Origin: Platanthera guangdongensis
Lineage: Eukaryota > Streptophyta > Magnoliopsida > Asparagales > Orchidaceae
Length of the DNA: 64,000 nt
NCBI GenBank assembly: GCA_039583875.1
Contig: CM077160.1
Location: 113,231,314 to 113,295,313, forward strand
Direction: 5' to 3'
Made by a program: the position numbers and the translations under genes. The notes beneath the pieces are model-generated. The model made no database searches. It saw only the letters and a program-made list of their open reading frames with translations, and was not told the origin of the DNA. Shown here piece by piece: positions 1 to 10,852 of this stretch (its first letter is position 1; the number at the start of each line of letters is the position of its first letter).

Positions 1-7
1 GCTAAAC

Positions 8-83
8 GTGCGAGTCAAGGGTATGTGTTGTCATACTAATGTGCGAGTCAAGGGTATGTGTTGTCATACTAACGTGCGAGACA
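8..83. repeat. 33-bp tandem repeat, just over two copies
   Basis: The word GTGCGAG recurs at 8, 41 and 74, giving an exact 33-bp period. The first two units are almost identical (GTGCGAGTCAAGGGTATG followed by TGTTGTCATACTA); the third diverges after GTGCGAGACAAGG. No coding content. The array may continue to the left of the window. Confidence 0.85.
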
Positions 84-813
84 AGGACATGTAACATATG
101 CATGAAATGTTAATTAACCCTTCGTATTGTCCCTGATTACGGAAGCAATTAATAATAGAAGAGAATTAAGAAAGGAAAATACACATAAACACAAGATATG
201 ACACATATTAAGAATCATAGTATTTTGGCTAATAAAAAATAATACTAAATAGGTCAAGGACAAGGTCGCTCCAATTACAATTAGTTTCCCTCGACAGGAG
301 AAGAGGTATCGTCTCTGGGAGGAGGTTTCGACCGTAGTATTTAAAGTCCTGGACACGCACAGGGAGAGATACAAAGACTCAGAGTACCCCGTGATGACTT
401 TCAGTTTTATTTTAAGTTGAGTCTATAAATGATGTATGTTTGTACATATTAATGTTAGACTTTGAGTCAGTCGAGTCATATGTTGTACTTTTAGTAAGCC
501 CCCTTTTGTTGTATATAGGGCTACCTATTGTCCTGTTGTAATATCTTATCAGAATATTAATGAAATAAAATGATTTTATTTTGTTATTTCACTTTACTTT
601 TTATACTCTATCATACACTGCTTCACTCTGGATGTTCTTACCTTGCTCTCTAATGTATATAATGCAATGAATAAGTTAAATTGTAATGGTAGCCGTTAAG
701 GGGGCCGTTACACCATAAAAAATAGAAAAACACGTGTCATTGAAACTAGGACCTTTAACTATTTGGATTGCTTCAGATATGATCTGAAAGTTATGTAGGA
801 CTCTGCAAAAGAT
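84..813. other. AT-rich intergenic DNA, possible LTR tail
   Basis: No gene is recognised here. The stretch around 500-600 (GTTGTAATATC, AATATTAATGAAATAAAATG) has the T-rich/A-rich look of a copia LTR tail, but there is no paired copy, PBS or PPT in the window, so this is only a suspicion. A short minus-strand open frame at 114-374 has no recognisable domain. Confidence 0.3.
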
Positions 814-816
814 TAA

Positions 817-1026
817 GGTTGCGCTTGGCGCGGCTTATCGCGAGCTTATTTGATCCGGTGAGGTTGGACAAAAATGTCATTGTCATAGAATGTATGTTTG
901 GTATGACAAATGTTACTACCTTTATCAAAAAAAAAGTTTGGGGCATAAGATTTTGATATGACAATGACGTTTTTGTCCGACCTTACTAGAGCAAATAAGT
1001 CGTGATAAGTCACGCCAAACGCAACC
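817..1026. mobile_element. Tourist/Harbinger-like MITE (family A), intact copy
   Basis: This is a 210-bp element with terminal inverted repeats of about 70 bp. The left end is GGTTGCGCTTGGCGCGGC and the right end, reverse complemented, is GGTTGCGTTTGGCGTGAC; similarity continues through GGTTGGACAAAAATGTCATTG. It is flanked by TAA on both sides (814-816 and 1027-1029), as expected of a 3-bp TWA duplication in PIF/Harbinger-type MITEs. It has no coding capacity. A second copy at about 5.2/11.6 kb is split by a copia element. Confidence 0.85.
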
Positions 1027-1355
1027 TAAGAGATTTGTCAATGATAAGGACATTTAAAAGATACCGACAAATGGAGTTTATGCCTAGAATTTGGAAAACC
1101 CTAACTCTGCTTGACTAGACAAATTCAAAATCGTACTTAAAACCAATAACTAAAAAAGTAGACAAGGAAGAAATGTGAGATCACCAAAATGAGGAAACCT
1201 GAATCTACCACATGTACAACGAAAGGACTGTTACACCAAATCCAAAGCTTAACTTCATATTACATTTAAAGCCATAAAGAAATAGTTACTTAAACCGTGC
1301 ATGTCCTCTATATCGGAAGTCAATTGTGAGTGGGACCAATCTAAGGTGAGGTTAA

Positions 1356-1575
1356 GGCACCATTTGGCGGCGGTACTAATCGTGAACGCGGTGGTTATGA
1401 ACCTTCATTCGCGAATGCTCAACCTCACCTAAAGAACTTCATTCACTTTTATGTTAAAAATTAGTTTTATTTTCTCCGTAGCAGTCATTTTCAATGTCAT
1501 GCCAAACATACATTCTATGATGGGGGCGTTTTTGGCTAAACTGGCCGGAACTAAAACGCCCCACCAAACGGATCC
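1356..1575. mobile_element. Tourist-like MITE (family B)
   Basis: The 220-bp element starts GGCACCATTTGGCGG and ends CCACCAAACGGATCC (imperfect inverted repeats). TAA flanks both ends (1353-1355, 1576-1578). Internal words such as CACTTTTATGTT and AAAGAACTTCATTCAC are shared with the copies near 11.94, 45.85 and 46.39 kb. An open frame starting at 1451 lies mostly inside it and is not a gene. Confidence 0.75.
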
Positions 1576-2404
1576 TAAAGCTACCGAAAGTGATAGCAGT
1601 AAGCCTCTTCAAGAAGAATCAGCGATAGATCGAGGCTCAAGCGATGGAACGGTAAGAGACTTGGGAAGGGAATCACATGAGCACTGATGTGTGGGAGGAA
1701 TGATGATCTTGTATAATTATGGAAGCGGGTGGGAGCGATAATAATTGTTTGATTTAGAGGACTTGACAATTTTCACTGCGGGAAAGGGAGTTGGCGGTAG
1801 CGACTATGGAAGGCCAAATATTTGTACCGATGTCACCTTTTGCAAATACTATGTGATGTCGGGTTGGAGAGGCTACATGAGTGATTCAACGAGATCAACA
1901 ACACATAATTGAATCGAGGTGTGTCCTAGAGCATGTCGTGTATGGTTGAACTAATATTGAGTGATTACATGCTCCCCGATTATTGAACTTGGACTCAGTT
2001 GACATAAATTTTAAACTCAGAGTAGGACAAAACTAAATAGAAAACCCAAAATAGACTAGGACTAAGTCAAGTTCTGTTGAGAGGTACAACTTTTGAGTAT
2101 TGATCAACATGGTGTATATATGCACACAGAGAGAATATTGTAGACTGAATGCAAATATTTAACCAGTGTTAATAATTTCCTTTAGACAACTTGACTACTG
2201 AACCAATTTTCTTAGCCAATCCACCCAAATGTCTCAACACAATCGAAAAATTGGCTGTCCCACCATCACATTTCGACATGATCTTGTAAACGTAAGTCAA
2301 TACGGGTCCATCGCTTTTTAGTATTTCACTTCTAAAATTGATACCTAACACCTAAATTCATTACTAATGACACATAGCAAGTTGATGAATTGCTACAAAC
2401 TTAC
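1576..2404. other. presumed intron 3 or 3' flank of the MRS2-like gene
   Basis: This follows the last recognisable MRS2 exon on the minus strand. I searched by eye for the next conserved exon (in this family the block around FEFRALE) and did not find it here or further left. The stretch is therefore either intron sequence whose exons lie beyond position 1, or unrelated DNA after a truncation. A 60-codon minus-strand open frame at 2169-2351 does not resemble MRS2. Confidence 0.4.
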
Positions 2405-3302
2405 CAACTTCTTCAGTAGATTCAGGATCATGATTCCTGCCCAGGTTCTCTTTACCCTCAGCTTGTGCTAGCTCGGCTGGATCCCTCACCGGTAACCGCC
2501 TTCTAAGCTCTTCCACAACTGGAATAACATTATCATCCAGAGGATCTCTAAGCATCACCTGCTTAAAAATAACAACAAGATAAAATACATTTTTCTCCCA
2601 TTCAATTGGCAAAATGCACCCTCGAAATATAGAATTCGGACAAAATGCACCCCAGAAGTTTAAAATTGGCAAAATGCACCCCCCAAAGTGGGTTTTCTTG
2701 GCAATGTGCACCCTACAGTGTACATTTTGGCCATTTCATTTTTTGCCTAGTGAGTGTGCACATTGCCAAGAAAACCCACTTTGGGGGGTGCATTTTGCCA
2801 ATTTTAAACTTTCGGGGTGCATTTTGTCAAAAGCCTATATCTTCAGGGTGCATTTTGCAAATTGCCCAACAGAAACCCTACTTTTAAAATATCTTAAGAA
2901 GAAGAAGAAGAAAAGTTTAAAGTGGGTTTCATTCTTTACCTCATCAGCAGTAATAATTGCCTTGATATGCTGACCCACGGAACAGAGAAGCAGAAGGTTG
3001 ATTAGTAGTTAGTAGCCTAATGCTAGAAAAAGTAAAACAGATTCAAATGAGAGTTGACAATAAACCTCGAGATTAAGAACAATAGCCTTCTCGCGGCCGA
3101 GAATGGTGGAAGGATAAGAGAGCAAGGGATCAATAATCCTCAGGTCCCGTGCGGGAATCTGAACTCTATGCATGATCGCATACTTGTCCACATCGAGGAT
3201 CGTTCCCTCCCCGCTGGAGTCGAGCAGAATCCAACTCCTTGACGCCTGGGCCTTCTTCTTCGCCGGGTCCGTCGGTGCCGATACTACGCCGTCTCTGACC
3301 AT
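2405..3302 (-). CDS. MRS2: MRS2/CorA-type magnesium transporter, N-terminal part (three exons)
   Basis: MRS2 proteins form CorA-like Mg2+ channels in plant membranes; this segment encodes only the N-terminal, soluble part. Exons on the minus strand are 3302-3066 (79 codons), 2969-2940 (10 codons) and 2558-2405 (51 codons plus 1 nt). All junctions are GT/AG, with phases 0, 0 and 1. The ATG at 3302 is chosen because an in-frame stop lies upstream with no ATG between. Diagnostic blocks read in order: [77 protein letters not shown]. These match the plant subgroup carrying HRVQIHARDLRILDP and [15 protein letters not shown]; the subgroup is recalled from knowledge, not searched. The rest, including the coiled coil, the transmembrane pair and the GMN motif, is not seen in the window. 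The gene either continues past position 1 or is a broken fragment. No stop or frameshift occurs within the three exons. Confidence 0.88.
2605..2868. repeat. foldback/MITE-like inverted repeat in MRS2 intron 2
   Basis: Inside the 381-bp intron 2559-2939, positions 2656-2711 and 2756-2811 are perfect reverse complements (about 56 bp, with cores AAGTGGGTTTTCTTGGCAA and TTGCCAAGAAAACCCACTT) around a spacer of about 44 bp. Similarity continues outward as repeated CAAAATGCACCC / GGGTGCATTTTG words. No convincing target duplication is seen. The transcript would carry a long hairpin next to the splice sites. Confidence 0.85.
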
Positions 3303-3754
3303 CTCCTCACCCTCGCCGGAACCCTGGAATCGCGAAGTTCCCCGAAGACGCAGGGAGGGATAGTCGCAGATTTACATGACTTTTGTCAGAGGATAAAGAA
3401 CCAATAAATAACCCTAATTCCACTCGTAGTCGGAGACTCGGAGTGGTGGGGAAATTGGGACGTTTGCGGGGAAGGTGCGACTGCTCTTCCCGGCGGGAGG
3501 AGGTTTCTGTTAGAGGAATCAAATTATATATTGTTTCTTATTCCTGATCTGCAAATCACCGATAAATTCACTCCCTACCTGCCTTTCTGACGTGTAACGC
3601 CGGTGGAGTTCGTCATGGCGAAAGTATGCTCGACGCGGGAGTGAATTTTTTGAGTAATTATCGTGCACTCTAGACTCTAGGCAGTTCACTGCCGTTACTT
3701 TTTTGGCGAGCCATTGACCGCTAGATCCTTCATATGATATTTGTAATTTTTTTA
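3303..3754. promoter_or_regulatory. 5' flank / presumed promoter side of the MRS2-like gene
   Basis: This lies immediately upstream of the MRS2 ATG on the minus strand. The first 60 nt are GC-rich 5' UTR-like sequence with an in-frame stop just beyond. No clear TATA box can be assigned. The region is interrupted by the TIR element starting near 3755. Confidence 0.35.
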
Positions 3755-5008
3755 GGAAATTGATATACGCAAACCTCCACCCGCTATCCGCAAACCGGGT
3801 TAAGTAGTTTTTTAGGGTTTTATTTTTTTATATCCGCAAATAATGATGCGGAGGTTTGCGTATACCTCCACCCAACTTTTTGGGGGTCAAGATGACTTCA
3901 AATAGAAAAGTGATCAACATGAAAGTTGTAGATCTCGGCGAGACGAACAACTTTCATGTTGATCACTTTTTGATTTGGAGCAGTCTTGTACCTCGATTTG
4001 GGCCCCGAAATCTGGGTCGGCGGACGGTTTACTGTTGCAGTTCCGCCGCACCAGATTTCGGGGCCCAAATCGAGGTCTAAGACGGCTCCAAATCAAAAAG
4101 TGATCAACATGAAAGTTGTTCGCCTCGACGAGATCTACAACTTTCATGTTGATCACTTTTCGATTTGAAGTTTCCTTAACCCTTGCCCGTACGCCCGTAC
4201 ATATATGTGTACGCTTATATATATAGATATAATAAATAGTAAGTAGAGACTTGCATGCTTGGAGGCGTTGAAGAAGGTGACTGAGAACCCATGTATGCAA
4301 ATGTGGTGGTCGGGCTCCATGTTGACGAATCTGACTCGTATGCGAACTTTGGTCGCGACAGCACGATATTGCCTATAATTGGAGAGTGCATTACAACGAA
4401 CGGTTGAAAGGACCACCGCCGGCAACGGGACCAAGTACATTACTAATATTGGATAATTGATAATGAAAAGTGGTATGTAAACGTTTTTTATGCAATTTCA
4501 CTTAAAGTTTTTTTTCAAATGGTAATGTTACAACTATTAATATTAATTTTTCTTCATATGCAGACAAAAACACTGACAAAATACAGTGACAGATTATGCC
4601 AAAAACGATGCTAAATATTTTCAAGGTAAATTTAGAGGCTAGTCATGACTTCTTTTGACTTCTCTTGACTTCTTTTCAAGGCAACTATTAATATTGATAT
4701 CTTCTTCATTTTTGCAGGCTAAAACATCGGTGTGAAGCAATATCATATTAGGCTACAATCATGACTTTTTTTGAATGTTTGCAGGGTAAAATTAATTACA
4801 TTATGATGATATTTTGGGAAGTTTATTAATATCTATGTATTTGTGGTGTCATTATTGCGGCTAACAATTATGTTTGCGGATAACAAATTTATAAAACAGT
4901 GGTTTGCGGATAACAATTATGTTTGCGGATAGCTAATTTGAAAAACAGTTGTTTGCGAATATCAAATGTTTGTGGATAGCGAAAAGTGGTTTGCGTATAT
5001 CAATCCCC
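3755..5008. mobile_element. non-autonomous DNA element with 17-bp perfect TIRs and subterminal repeats
   Basis: ATTGATATACGCAAACC at 3759-3775 is the exact reverse complement of 4988-5004; inverted similarity extends two or more bases outward (GGAA versus GGGG) and inward (CGCTATCCGCAAA versus TTTGTGGATAGCG). Subterminal copies of TTTGCGGATA recur at about 4870-4985, and a short inverted pair (TATACGCAAACCTCC at about 3765, GGAGGTTTGCGTATA at about 3850) sits at the left end. Flanks are T-rich, so the TSD is uncertain (TTTTTA on both sides). No transposase is visible. The superfamily is unassigned. Confidence 0.7.
3895..4171. repeat. 277-bp palindrome built of nested hairpins
   Basis: The arms (about 120 bp each, near-identical) read ACTTCAAATAGAAAAGTG... 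outward-in and are repeated in reverse complement at 4049-4171 (ending CACTTTTCGATTTGAAGT), around a loop of about 32 bp. Within each arm, GTGATCAACATGAAAGTTGT and its reverse complement form a smaller hairpin, and CCTCGATTTGGGCCCCGAAA pairs with the opposite arm. Open frames crossing it are palindrome read-throughs. Confidence 0.9.
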
Positions 5009-5167
5009 TTTTTATATCATATTCCCCCCTCCCTTTATGAAAAATTATTCCGCCCCGTCGTTTTTAATTGCACCGGGCGTGTCCAATTCAGATTTAGACT
5101 GCGTTTGACATGAAATGTAGGAATTCAGATTTGTATCGGCTCGTTCCAATATTTGAATTCGGATTTA

Positions 5168-5314
5168 GATTGTGTTTAGTGCGACTTATCGTAACTTATT
5201 TGCTTCGGTGAGATTGGACAATGTATGTTGGATATGAAAAATGTTACTACCGTAATCAAAAAAAGAAACTAGTTTGGGTCATAAGTTTTGGGTACGACAA
5301 TGACATTTTTCTCC
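5168..5314. mobile_element. MITE family A, left part of a split copy
   Basis: The sequence starts GATTGTGTTTAGTGCGAC and follows the 817-1026 copy up to GACAATGACATTTTT. TTA precedes it at 5165-5167. The rest of this copy lies at 11605-11656, beyond the copia element. Confidence 0.8.
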
Positions 5315-6079
5315 TGTTAGATTTTGTGAAGTTTGGCGGTCTGGCAGTTTGGCGGTCTAGCGGTTTGGTTCTGCCAGTCTGGAAGTTTGGCGGTTTGGCG
5401 GCTTGGTCCAGACGGTCTGACGGTTTGATGGTCTGGCAGATAAAGCTTGACGGTCTGGCGTTTAGCGGACTGGCGGATTGGCCTTGGCAGTCTGACTGTC
5501 ATCTAGCAGAGTGGTTCTGAAGGCTTGGTGTTGGCGGACTGGTTCCAGCAGTGTTGCGGTCTGCCTCTGGTGGATTGGTCAGAGAGTCTGGTCGGCCTGG
5601 AGATCATTAAGGCCGCCTCCTTGATTGTTTGAGGGGGTTTATTCTATCTGTTGTTGCGGGTTTGGCGGACAGGAGATTCAAGCCGCTGCGAATAAAGGCC
5701 ACGTTCTGAGCAGCAGCTGAAGCTGCAGATAGAGGCGGAGCTGAAGCTGTGGATAGAGGCAGCTATCTGCTTGTGTTGCAGTCTGGTGATCGAGGAAGCT
5801 GAGTTCATGAAGAGTGGCGGATACAGGCAATTATCCGCTTGTGTTTTCTCGGATCATCAACAACGGATTGAGATGTAGAGACCAACGATTTTTGGTGTGG
5901 AGCGGTCAGCTTGTCTAACTGCTCAGTTGTTGCAATCTGAAATTTTTTATCCATATGTTGTATTTTAGTCTCACATCGTCTGTTGTATTCTTTTTCTCTT
6001 CTCCCTATAAATGAGGGGCATACCCGTGTAACTTAACTTTTTTGTGAAATAAAGAGTTTGTTATTTAGATTTTCTCACA
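5315..6079 (+). repeat. 5' LTR of copia element 1
   Basis: Starts TGTTAGATTTTGTGAAG and ends TTTCTCACA. The first 170 bp are a degenerate 8-11-bp repeat (GGCGGTTTGG, GGCGGTCTGG). A TATA-like CTATAAATGAGGGG lies near 6005, and the tail holds an AATAAAGAG polyadenylation-like signal near 6050. It aligns along its length with 10853-11603. Confidence 0.9.
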
Positions 6080-6091
6080 TGGTATCAGAGC
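6080..6091 (+). other. primer-binding site, initiator tRNA-Met type
   Basis: TGGTATCAGAGC directly follows the LTR end. It is the canonical plant copia PBS, complementary to the 3' end of initiator tRNA-Met. Confidence 0.92.
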
Positions 6092-6229
6092 ACACTCGAT
6101 CCTTGCGGACTTCGGTTTTCTAACCGCCCGCCTTGCTCTTCTGTGATCCTTGCGGACTCCGATTTTTTTTAACCGCTTGTTGAGCTCTCCTTCAAACCAC
6201 GCGGATTCCTTTTTTAAACCGTCTTTTTC

Positions 6230-7600
6230 ATGGCAGATACCGAGTGCTCTTCTTCCACTTTATCTACGTCTTACCGCACGTAGTGTTTCCCCTCTGTCTG
6301 GCAATCTTGAAACTGCTTCCAAGCTGACTGACCCGAATTATCCAGACTGGAGTGTTTTGTTTGTGTTCTTGCTGAGGTCTCAACGCAAATATCATCACCT
6401 CATTGATGACCCTCCAGCTCAAGGGTCAGCTATTTATGATGACTGGGATGTCAATGATGCTTTGGTCAGGACCACTGTTGTGGATATCCTCGGACATGAC
6501 TAACATGTCAGCCGACATAAAGATTTTATGGACAAAACAATATGTTTCTGATATTTTTTTTTTGCAAAATATCCTTTTGGAATATATCATCTGATATGGC
6601 TGCTATTGACCAATATATTCGTCGATATATCGTCCGATATATCCTGACATTTTATCGACTTTTTTTCATTTTATTTAAATTAGTGTCTATAATTCAATAG
6701 ACAATAAACCAAAATTATTTCATTATTTAGGTAGTTTTTTCCCTTCCTCTGGCTTTTTTCTTACTCAAATTCGTCATCGAGTTCAATTATACATGACCTA
6801 TGAATTATGGACAAAAGGATCTTTATATATCTTTCATTATCATCGACAACTTAACAATGTTCTATTTCTACTTGTTTTATTTCACGCGTTATATCGTTAT
6901 TACTTATGTAACATAAAATGTTTATATTAGTTTAATAAATTAAACAATTCAATAAATATCAAATTATTTAGTATATTATTATATATATATAAATTAAAAG
7001 GAAGTAATTTATAAATAATTACATGTATAAATAATTAAATATTAAAATCTGATATATAAAATATCTTTGATATATCTCCCGACATATTAAAACTGACATG
7101 AAAAGCTAAACTGACGTGTCCCCGATATTCGACATCTACAACCTTGGTCAGGACGTGGCTTATTAATAGTCTCTTTGATGAGTGTCTACCTATCATTCAA
7201 CGTAATGAGACGGTTAAAGTTGTTTGGATTCATCTTTCTGCTCTGTATTCTAAAGATGCTCAGACCTCGCGCATATACACATTATATTCTAATCTGTTTT
7301 TCTTCCCTACTTTGACTACTGTTATTTTTTATTAGAAGGTACAAGCTCTTTGTGCTAAAATTATACAGCATTGTCAATTCTCCGCTGATCTAGCTGATCA
7401 ACACAAACACTTCTAGGAACTTCTGGTTGTGTGTTATCTTCTTCGCCTTCTAGAATCTTATGACATGATAAGTAACAAATTCTTGGTGAAGCTGTTTATC
7501 TCATCCTTGATGCTACTGCTGCCCATATTGCAGGTGTTACCTTTGCTCATCCGGTTCATTCTGGTAATTCTATTGGTCATGGAGGTCATTCTGGTGGGTG
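6230..7600 (+). pseudogene. gag of copia element 1, interrupted
   Basis: Gag would form the particle shell. The expected start is the ATG at 6230 (MADTECSS), followed soon by a stop and a frame change. The recognisable stretch NLETASKLTDPNYPDWSVLF resembles the copia gag/UBN2 opening with its NYxxW core. Coding is interrupted at 6473 and resumes at 7144 (VRTWLINSLFDECL, VWIHLSALYSKDAQTSR) after a 671-bp DNA-element insertion. The end of gag in another frame runs into the zinc knuckle near 7610. Confidence 0.75.
6473..7143. mobile_element. MULE-like non-autonomous element inserted in gag
   Basis: TTGGTCAGGAC is present on both sides (6462-6472 and 7144-7154), an 11-bp duplication close to the 9 bp typical of Mutator-like insertions. 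Terminal similarity is GTTGTGGATATC...CATGTCAG on the left and, reverse complemented, GTTGTAGATGTC...ACGTCAG on the right. The interior is AT-rich with many GATATATC words and no transposase. The 61491-62070 segment is a relative. Confidence 0.8.
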
Positions 7601-7604
7601 TGGT

Positions 7605-8051
7605 TTGTCTTGTCATGTCTGCTCTCATTGTAGCAAGATGGGACATCTTGTCAATTATTGTTGGGTTAAATATCATCATCTTCGTCCGTCTGTAGGAGAC
7701 ACCACAAAGAAGTCCACGTCCATTGCCTTTTCATCTAGCAGTGCTAATGTGGTCACTCAGGGTAAGTGGCTAATTGATTCGGGAGCTACTAATCACATGA
7801 CATGTGATCCTCGTTTGTTCTCTTGCTTTAACAAACATAACCAGTCTCCTCTGGTTTTTATTGCGGATGCTAATCCGTCTCCAGTATGCGGTACTGGTAC
7901 AGTCTCTGTCACTCCGACTCTACGGCTTGAGGACACTCTTTACGTCCTGTCTTTTTCGTATAATTTACACTTTGTTCCTGCTCTCTGCAAACAGCTAAAC
8001 TGCATGGTTACCTTTACATCTACTACTTGTTTTTCAATATCCTCACTCTAA
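7605..8051 (+). pseudogene. gag zinc knuckle plus aspartic protease of copia element 1
   Basis: An open frame of 148 codons. It holds a CCHC knuckle (CSHCSKMGHLVNYC, C-x2-C-x4-H-x4-C) for RNA binding, followed by the protease signature WLIDSGATNHMTC with the catalytic DSG. The protease would cleave the gag-pol polyprotein. The frame ends at 8049 before the integrase, where an intact element would read on. Confidence 0.85.
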
Positions 8052-8211
8052 GGAGAAGATTGCTACTGGGACTGAAAGCAATGAGCTTTTTTTCCTAAAT
8101 AATATCACTACTTTCTTCACTTCTCTTATGTAATGACATCTTTGTCTTGGTCATCCTCTCCATTGCATCATTTACCAACTTCTACTGAATTTACCTTGGG
8201 AGGATTGCTCT

Positions 8212-8900
8212 TTGAACTGTGAAGCCTGCCAACTTGGCAAACATCATCATTATTCCTATCCAGCGAGACAAGGACGTAGTTCTTCTCGTCCATTTGAACT
8301 TGTTCATTCAGATATTTGGGGTCCGACTCCCGTTAGGCCTGTTGGTAGGGGAGTTTATATTTTTGTTAAAATTGTTGATGATTCTCTTGATGCACTTGAT
8401 TATATCTCTTGAAAGAACGTTCTGAACTTTATTCTATGTTCACTATATTTTATAAAAAGATACGAACTCAAATTGATATTTTTCTTAAAATTCTTCAAAC
8501 TGATAATGCTCGAGAATATTTTTGTCAACAATTTTCTGATTTTTACATGCATTAGATCATAGTTCATCAAACTACTTGTCTTTATATCTCTCAGTAAAAT
8601 GGGATTGCTAAGCGCAAAAATCATCATCTTTTGGATGTTACTTGCACCCTTCTCCAACAGATGAATGTTCCCCGATTGTATTGGGGACATGTTGTGCTTC
8701 TTTCTTACTATCTCATCAACCATATTCCCTCATTTGTTCTTTAGTGTTGAACCCAATTCTCCATCTTACATCCAGGAGCTCGACCATTTACTTCACATCT
8801 CCGTTCTTTTGGCTGCATAACGTTTGTGCACCCTTCTTCCCCTAGTCGTGACAAACTTTCTCCTAGCTCAATAAAGTGCATTTTTCAAGGCCTCTGTCCG
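8212..8900 (+). pseudogene. integrase region of copia element 1 (GAG-pre-integrase and core, broken)
   Basis: CEACQLGKHHH and PFELVHSDIWGP match the boundary between the GAG-pre-integrase zinc-binding region and the integrase core. After about 66 codons the frame is lost. Later pieces (for example SPIVLG-like text near 8680) are scattered over several frames with stops. It would have joined cDNA to the genome and is non-functional now. Confidence 0.75.
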
Positions 8901-9379
8901 ACCCAAAAGGAAAACAGTATGTTTTTGCTAATGTTACGTTCTTTGAAGATATGCCTTAATTTCTCTTGAGCTTCTACTCTCTCACTATATGATGTTTCCC
9001 CTCTACCTATTATTTCAACACCTTCACCTGAACCTATTCCACCCTCTCTGCCACTATCTCCTCTCCCTATACCAATTCCTAAATCTTCTTTTCTGTCTTC
9101 TGATTCTTCCCCGCCTATGGAGTCGTTAATGACAGTTCCCAGACCAATAATCTCTCTGACGGATGGATCTACTATAGAAGACAAGTCGGATCATGACCTT
9201 CCAATTACTCTACGGAAGGGGGTTAAAATGTGCACTAAACATTCAATTCATGATGTTGTCTCATATGATCATCTTTCCCTAACTATAAGGATATTTGCTT
9301 TTGTTCTCTCAACAAATGATGCCATGGTTAACTATCATGAGATTACACATTGAAAAGCGACAATGACTTGAGAAATAAA

Positions 9380-10482
9380 AACTTTAGCTGAAAGGAGTAC
9401 TTGGACTCTTATCCCAACTCCTCTAGGTGTGGATGTGGTTGGTTATTGTGGGTCTTTATCATCAGGTTTCATCTGAATGGCACTATTGATCGCTATAAGG
9501 CTAGGCGTATTGCCAAAGTCTTTACTTAGGTATATGGTGTGGACTTCTTTGATACTTTCTCCCCAGTTGCTCGTATTAGTACTATCTGTGTTCTTTTCTC
9601 TGCAGCACTTAACAAAGGTTGGGTGATGTATTAGTTAGATGTGAAGAATGTCTTCCTTTATGGTGATCTGCAAGAGGTGGTTTAAATGGAGCAACCTCCT
9701 GGGTATGTTGCTCAGGGGGAGTCTTAGGTTGCAAGTTACGAAAGGCAATTTATGGCCTAAAACAAAGCCCACGGGCTTGGTTCAGTAAGTCCAGCAAAGT
9801 TGTCTCTCTTGTTAGCTTTATTAGGAGTTCTGCTAATCACTCTCTTTTTATACGCAAGACTACTAAAGTGTTTGTGATTCTTGTTGTCTATGTGAATGAT
9901 ATTCTCCCTACTGGTGATGATAAGGAGGGAATTGATCTAGCAAAGAGACACCTTCGGCAACATTTTATTACAAAGGATATGAGCTCTCCTAAGTATTTCA
10001 TATGACTAGAAATCTTGCGAAAACACAACTCTGTGGTGCTCTCACAACAGAAGTATGTATTAGATCTTTTGAAAGAAACTGGTTTTCTTGGGGCAAGGCC
10101 TATTCGTTATCCTATGTCCATTGGTGATGACAAGAGTTGGACGAAGGATTCACCAGTTCTTTCAGATATTACTATGTACAGACGACTCGTCAGAAAACTC
10201 ATCTATCTGACTGTTACCAGACCTGATATTTGTTATGCAGTAGGGAAGATCAGTCATCTTATGCAAGCTCCCAGAGAATGTCATATTCGTTCCGCCTTGA
10301 AAATTCTGGAGTATGTGAAAGGGTCTCTAGGGAAAGAGTTATTGTTTCAAAAACATAATTATCTCAAGGTTGAAGTATATTCTGATGCTAGCTATGTTGA
10401 CAATAACGAAGATAAAAAGTCTACTTTTTATTTTTGCACCTTTGTGGGAGGAAATCTTGTCAGTTGGAAAAGCAAGAAATAA
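9380..10482 (+). pseudogene. reverse transcriptase of copia element 1, broken
   Basis: The first half is spread over frames with stops: a DRYKAR-like motif near 9490, FSPVAR near 9560, LDVKNVFL near 9640 and a YVxDI-type active-site region near 9890, where the copia YVDD reads YVND. The second half is an open frame at 10015-10482, with LSQQKYVLDLLKETG, RRLVRKLIYLTVTRPDICYA and VEVYSDASYVDN marking the RT to RNase H connection. It would copy element RNA to cDNA. Confidence 0.8.
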
Positions 10483-10845
10483 TCTGTTGTATCACGATCA
10501 AGTGTCGAAGCTGAGTACCGAAGCATGACATCGACTACTTGCGAGTTGAAATGGTTATGTGCCCTTATGCTTGACCTGAGAGAGAGATATGATCATCATT
10601 TGTATATGTTTTGTGACAACCAGACTGTTATACATATATCAAAGAATCTAATATTTCATGAAAGTACAAAACACATTGAAGTCGACTGTCACTTCGTTAG
10701 AGAAGAAATATTGAAGAATCAAATTTGTACTTCGTTCAGCACTTCTGACAAAGAACTTGTAGACGTTTTTACCAAACCAGTATCTGTTTCTCTTTTAGAT
10801 ATCTGTGACAAGTTGGGCATAGTTGACATATATGCTTCATCTTAA
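10483..10845 (+). pseudogene. RNase H end of copia element 1
   Basis: Residues SSVEAEYRSMTSTTCELKWL, FCDNQTVIHIS and HESTKHIEVDCHFVRE are the conserved copia RNase H motifs. The segment is separated from RT by one in-frame stop (after WKSKK) and ends at the natural stop at 10843-10845, immediately before the PPT. Confidence 0.85.
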
Positions 10846-10852
10846 GGGGTAG
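10844..10852 (+). other. polypurine tract of copia element 1
   Basis: The purine-rich AAGGGGTAG abuts the 3' LTR start (TGTTAG), the standard position for plus-strand priming. Confidence 0.8.

Noticed and set aside
1451..1687. 78-codon open frame
   Set aside because: Most of it lies in the family B MITE; no domain, no splice context.
1..2404. Remaining MRS2 exons
   Set aside because: No sequence encoding the FEFRALE block, the coiled coil or the GMN motif was found on the minus strand.
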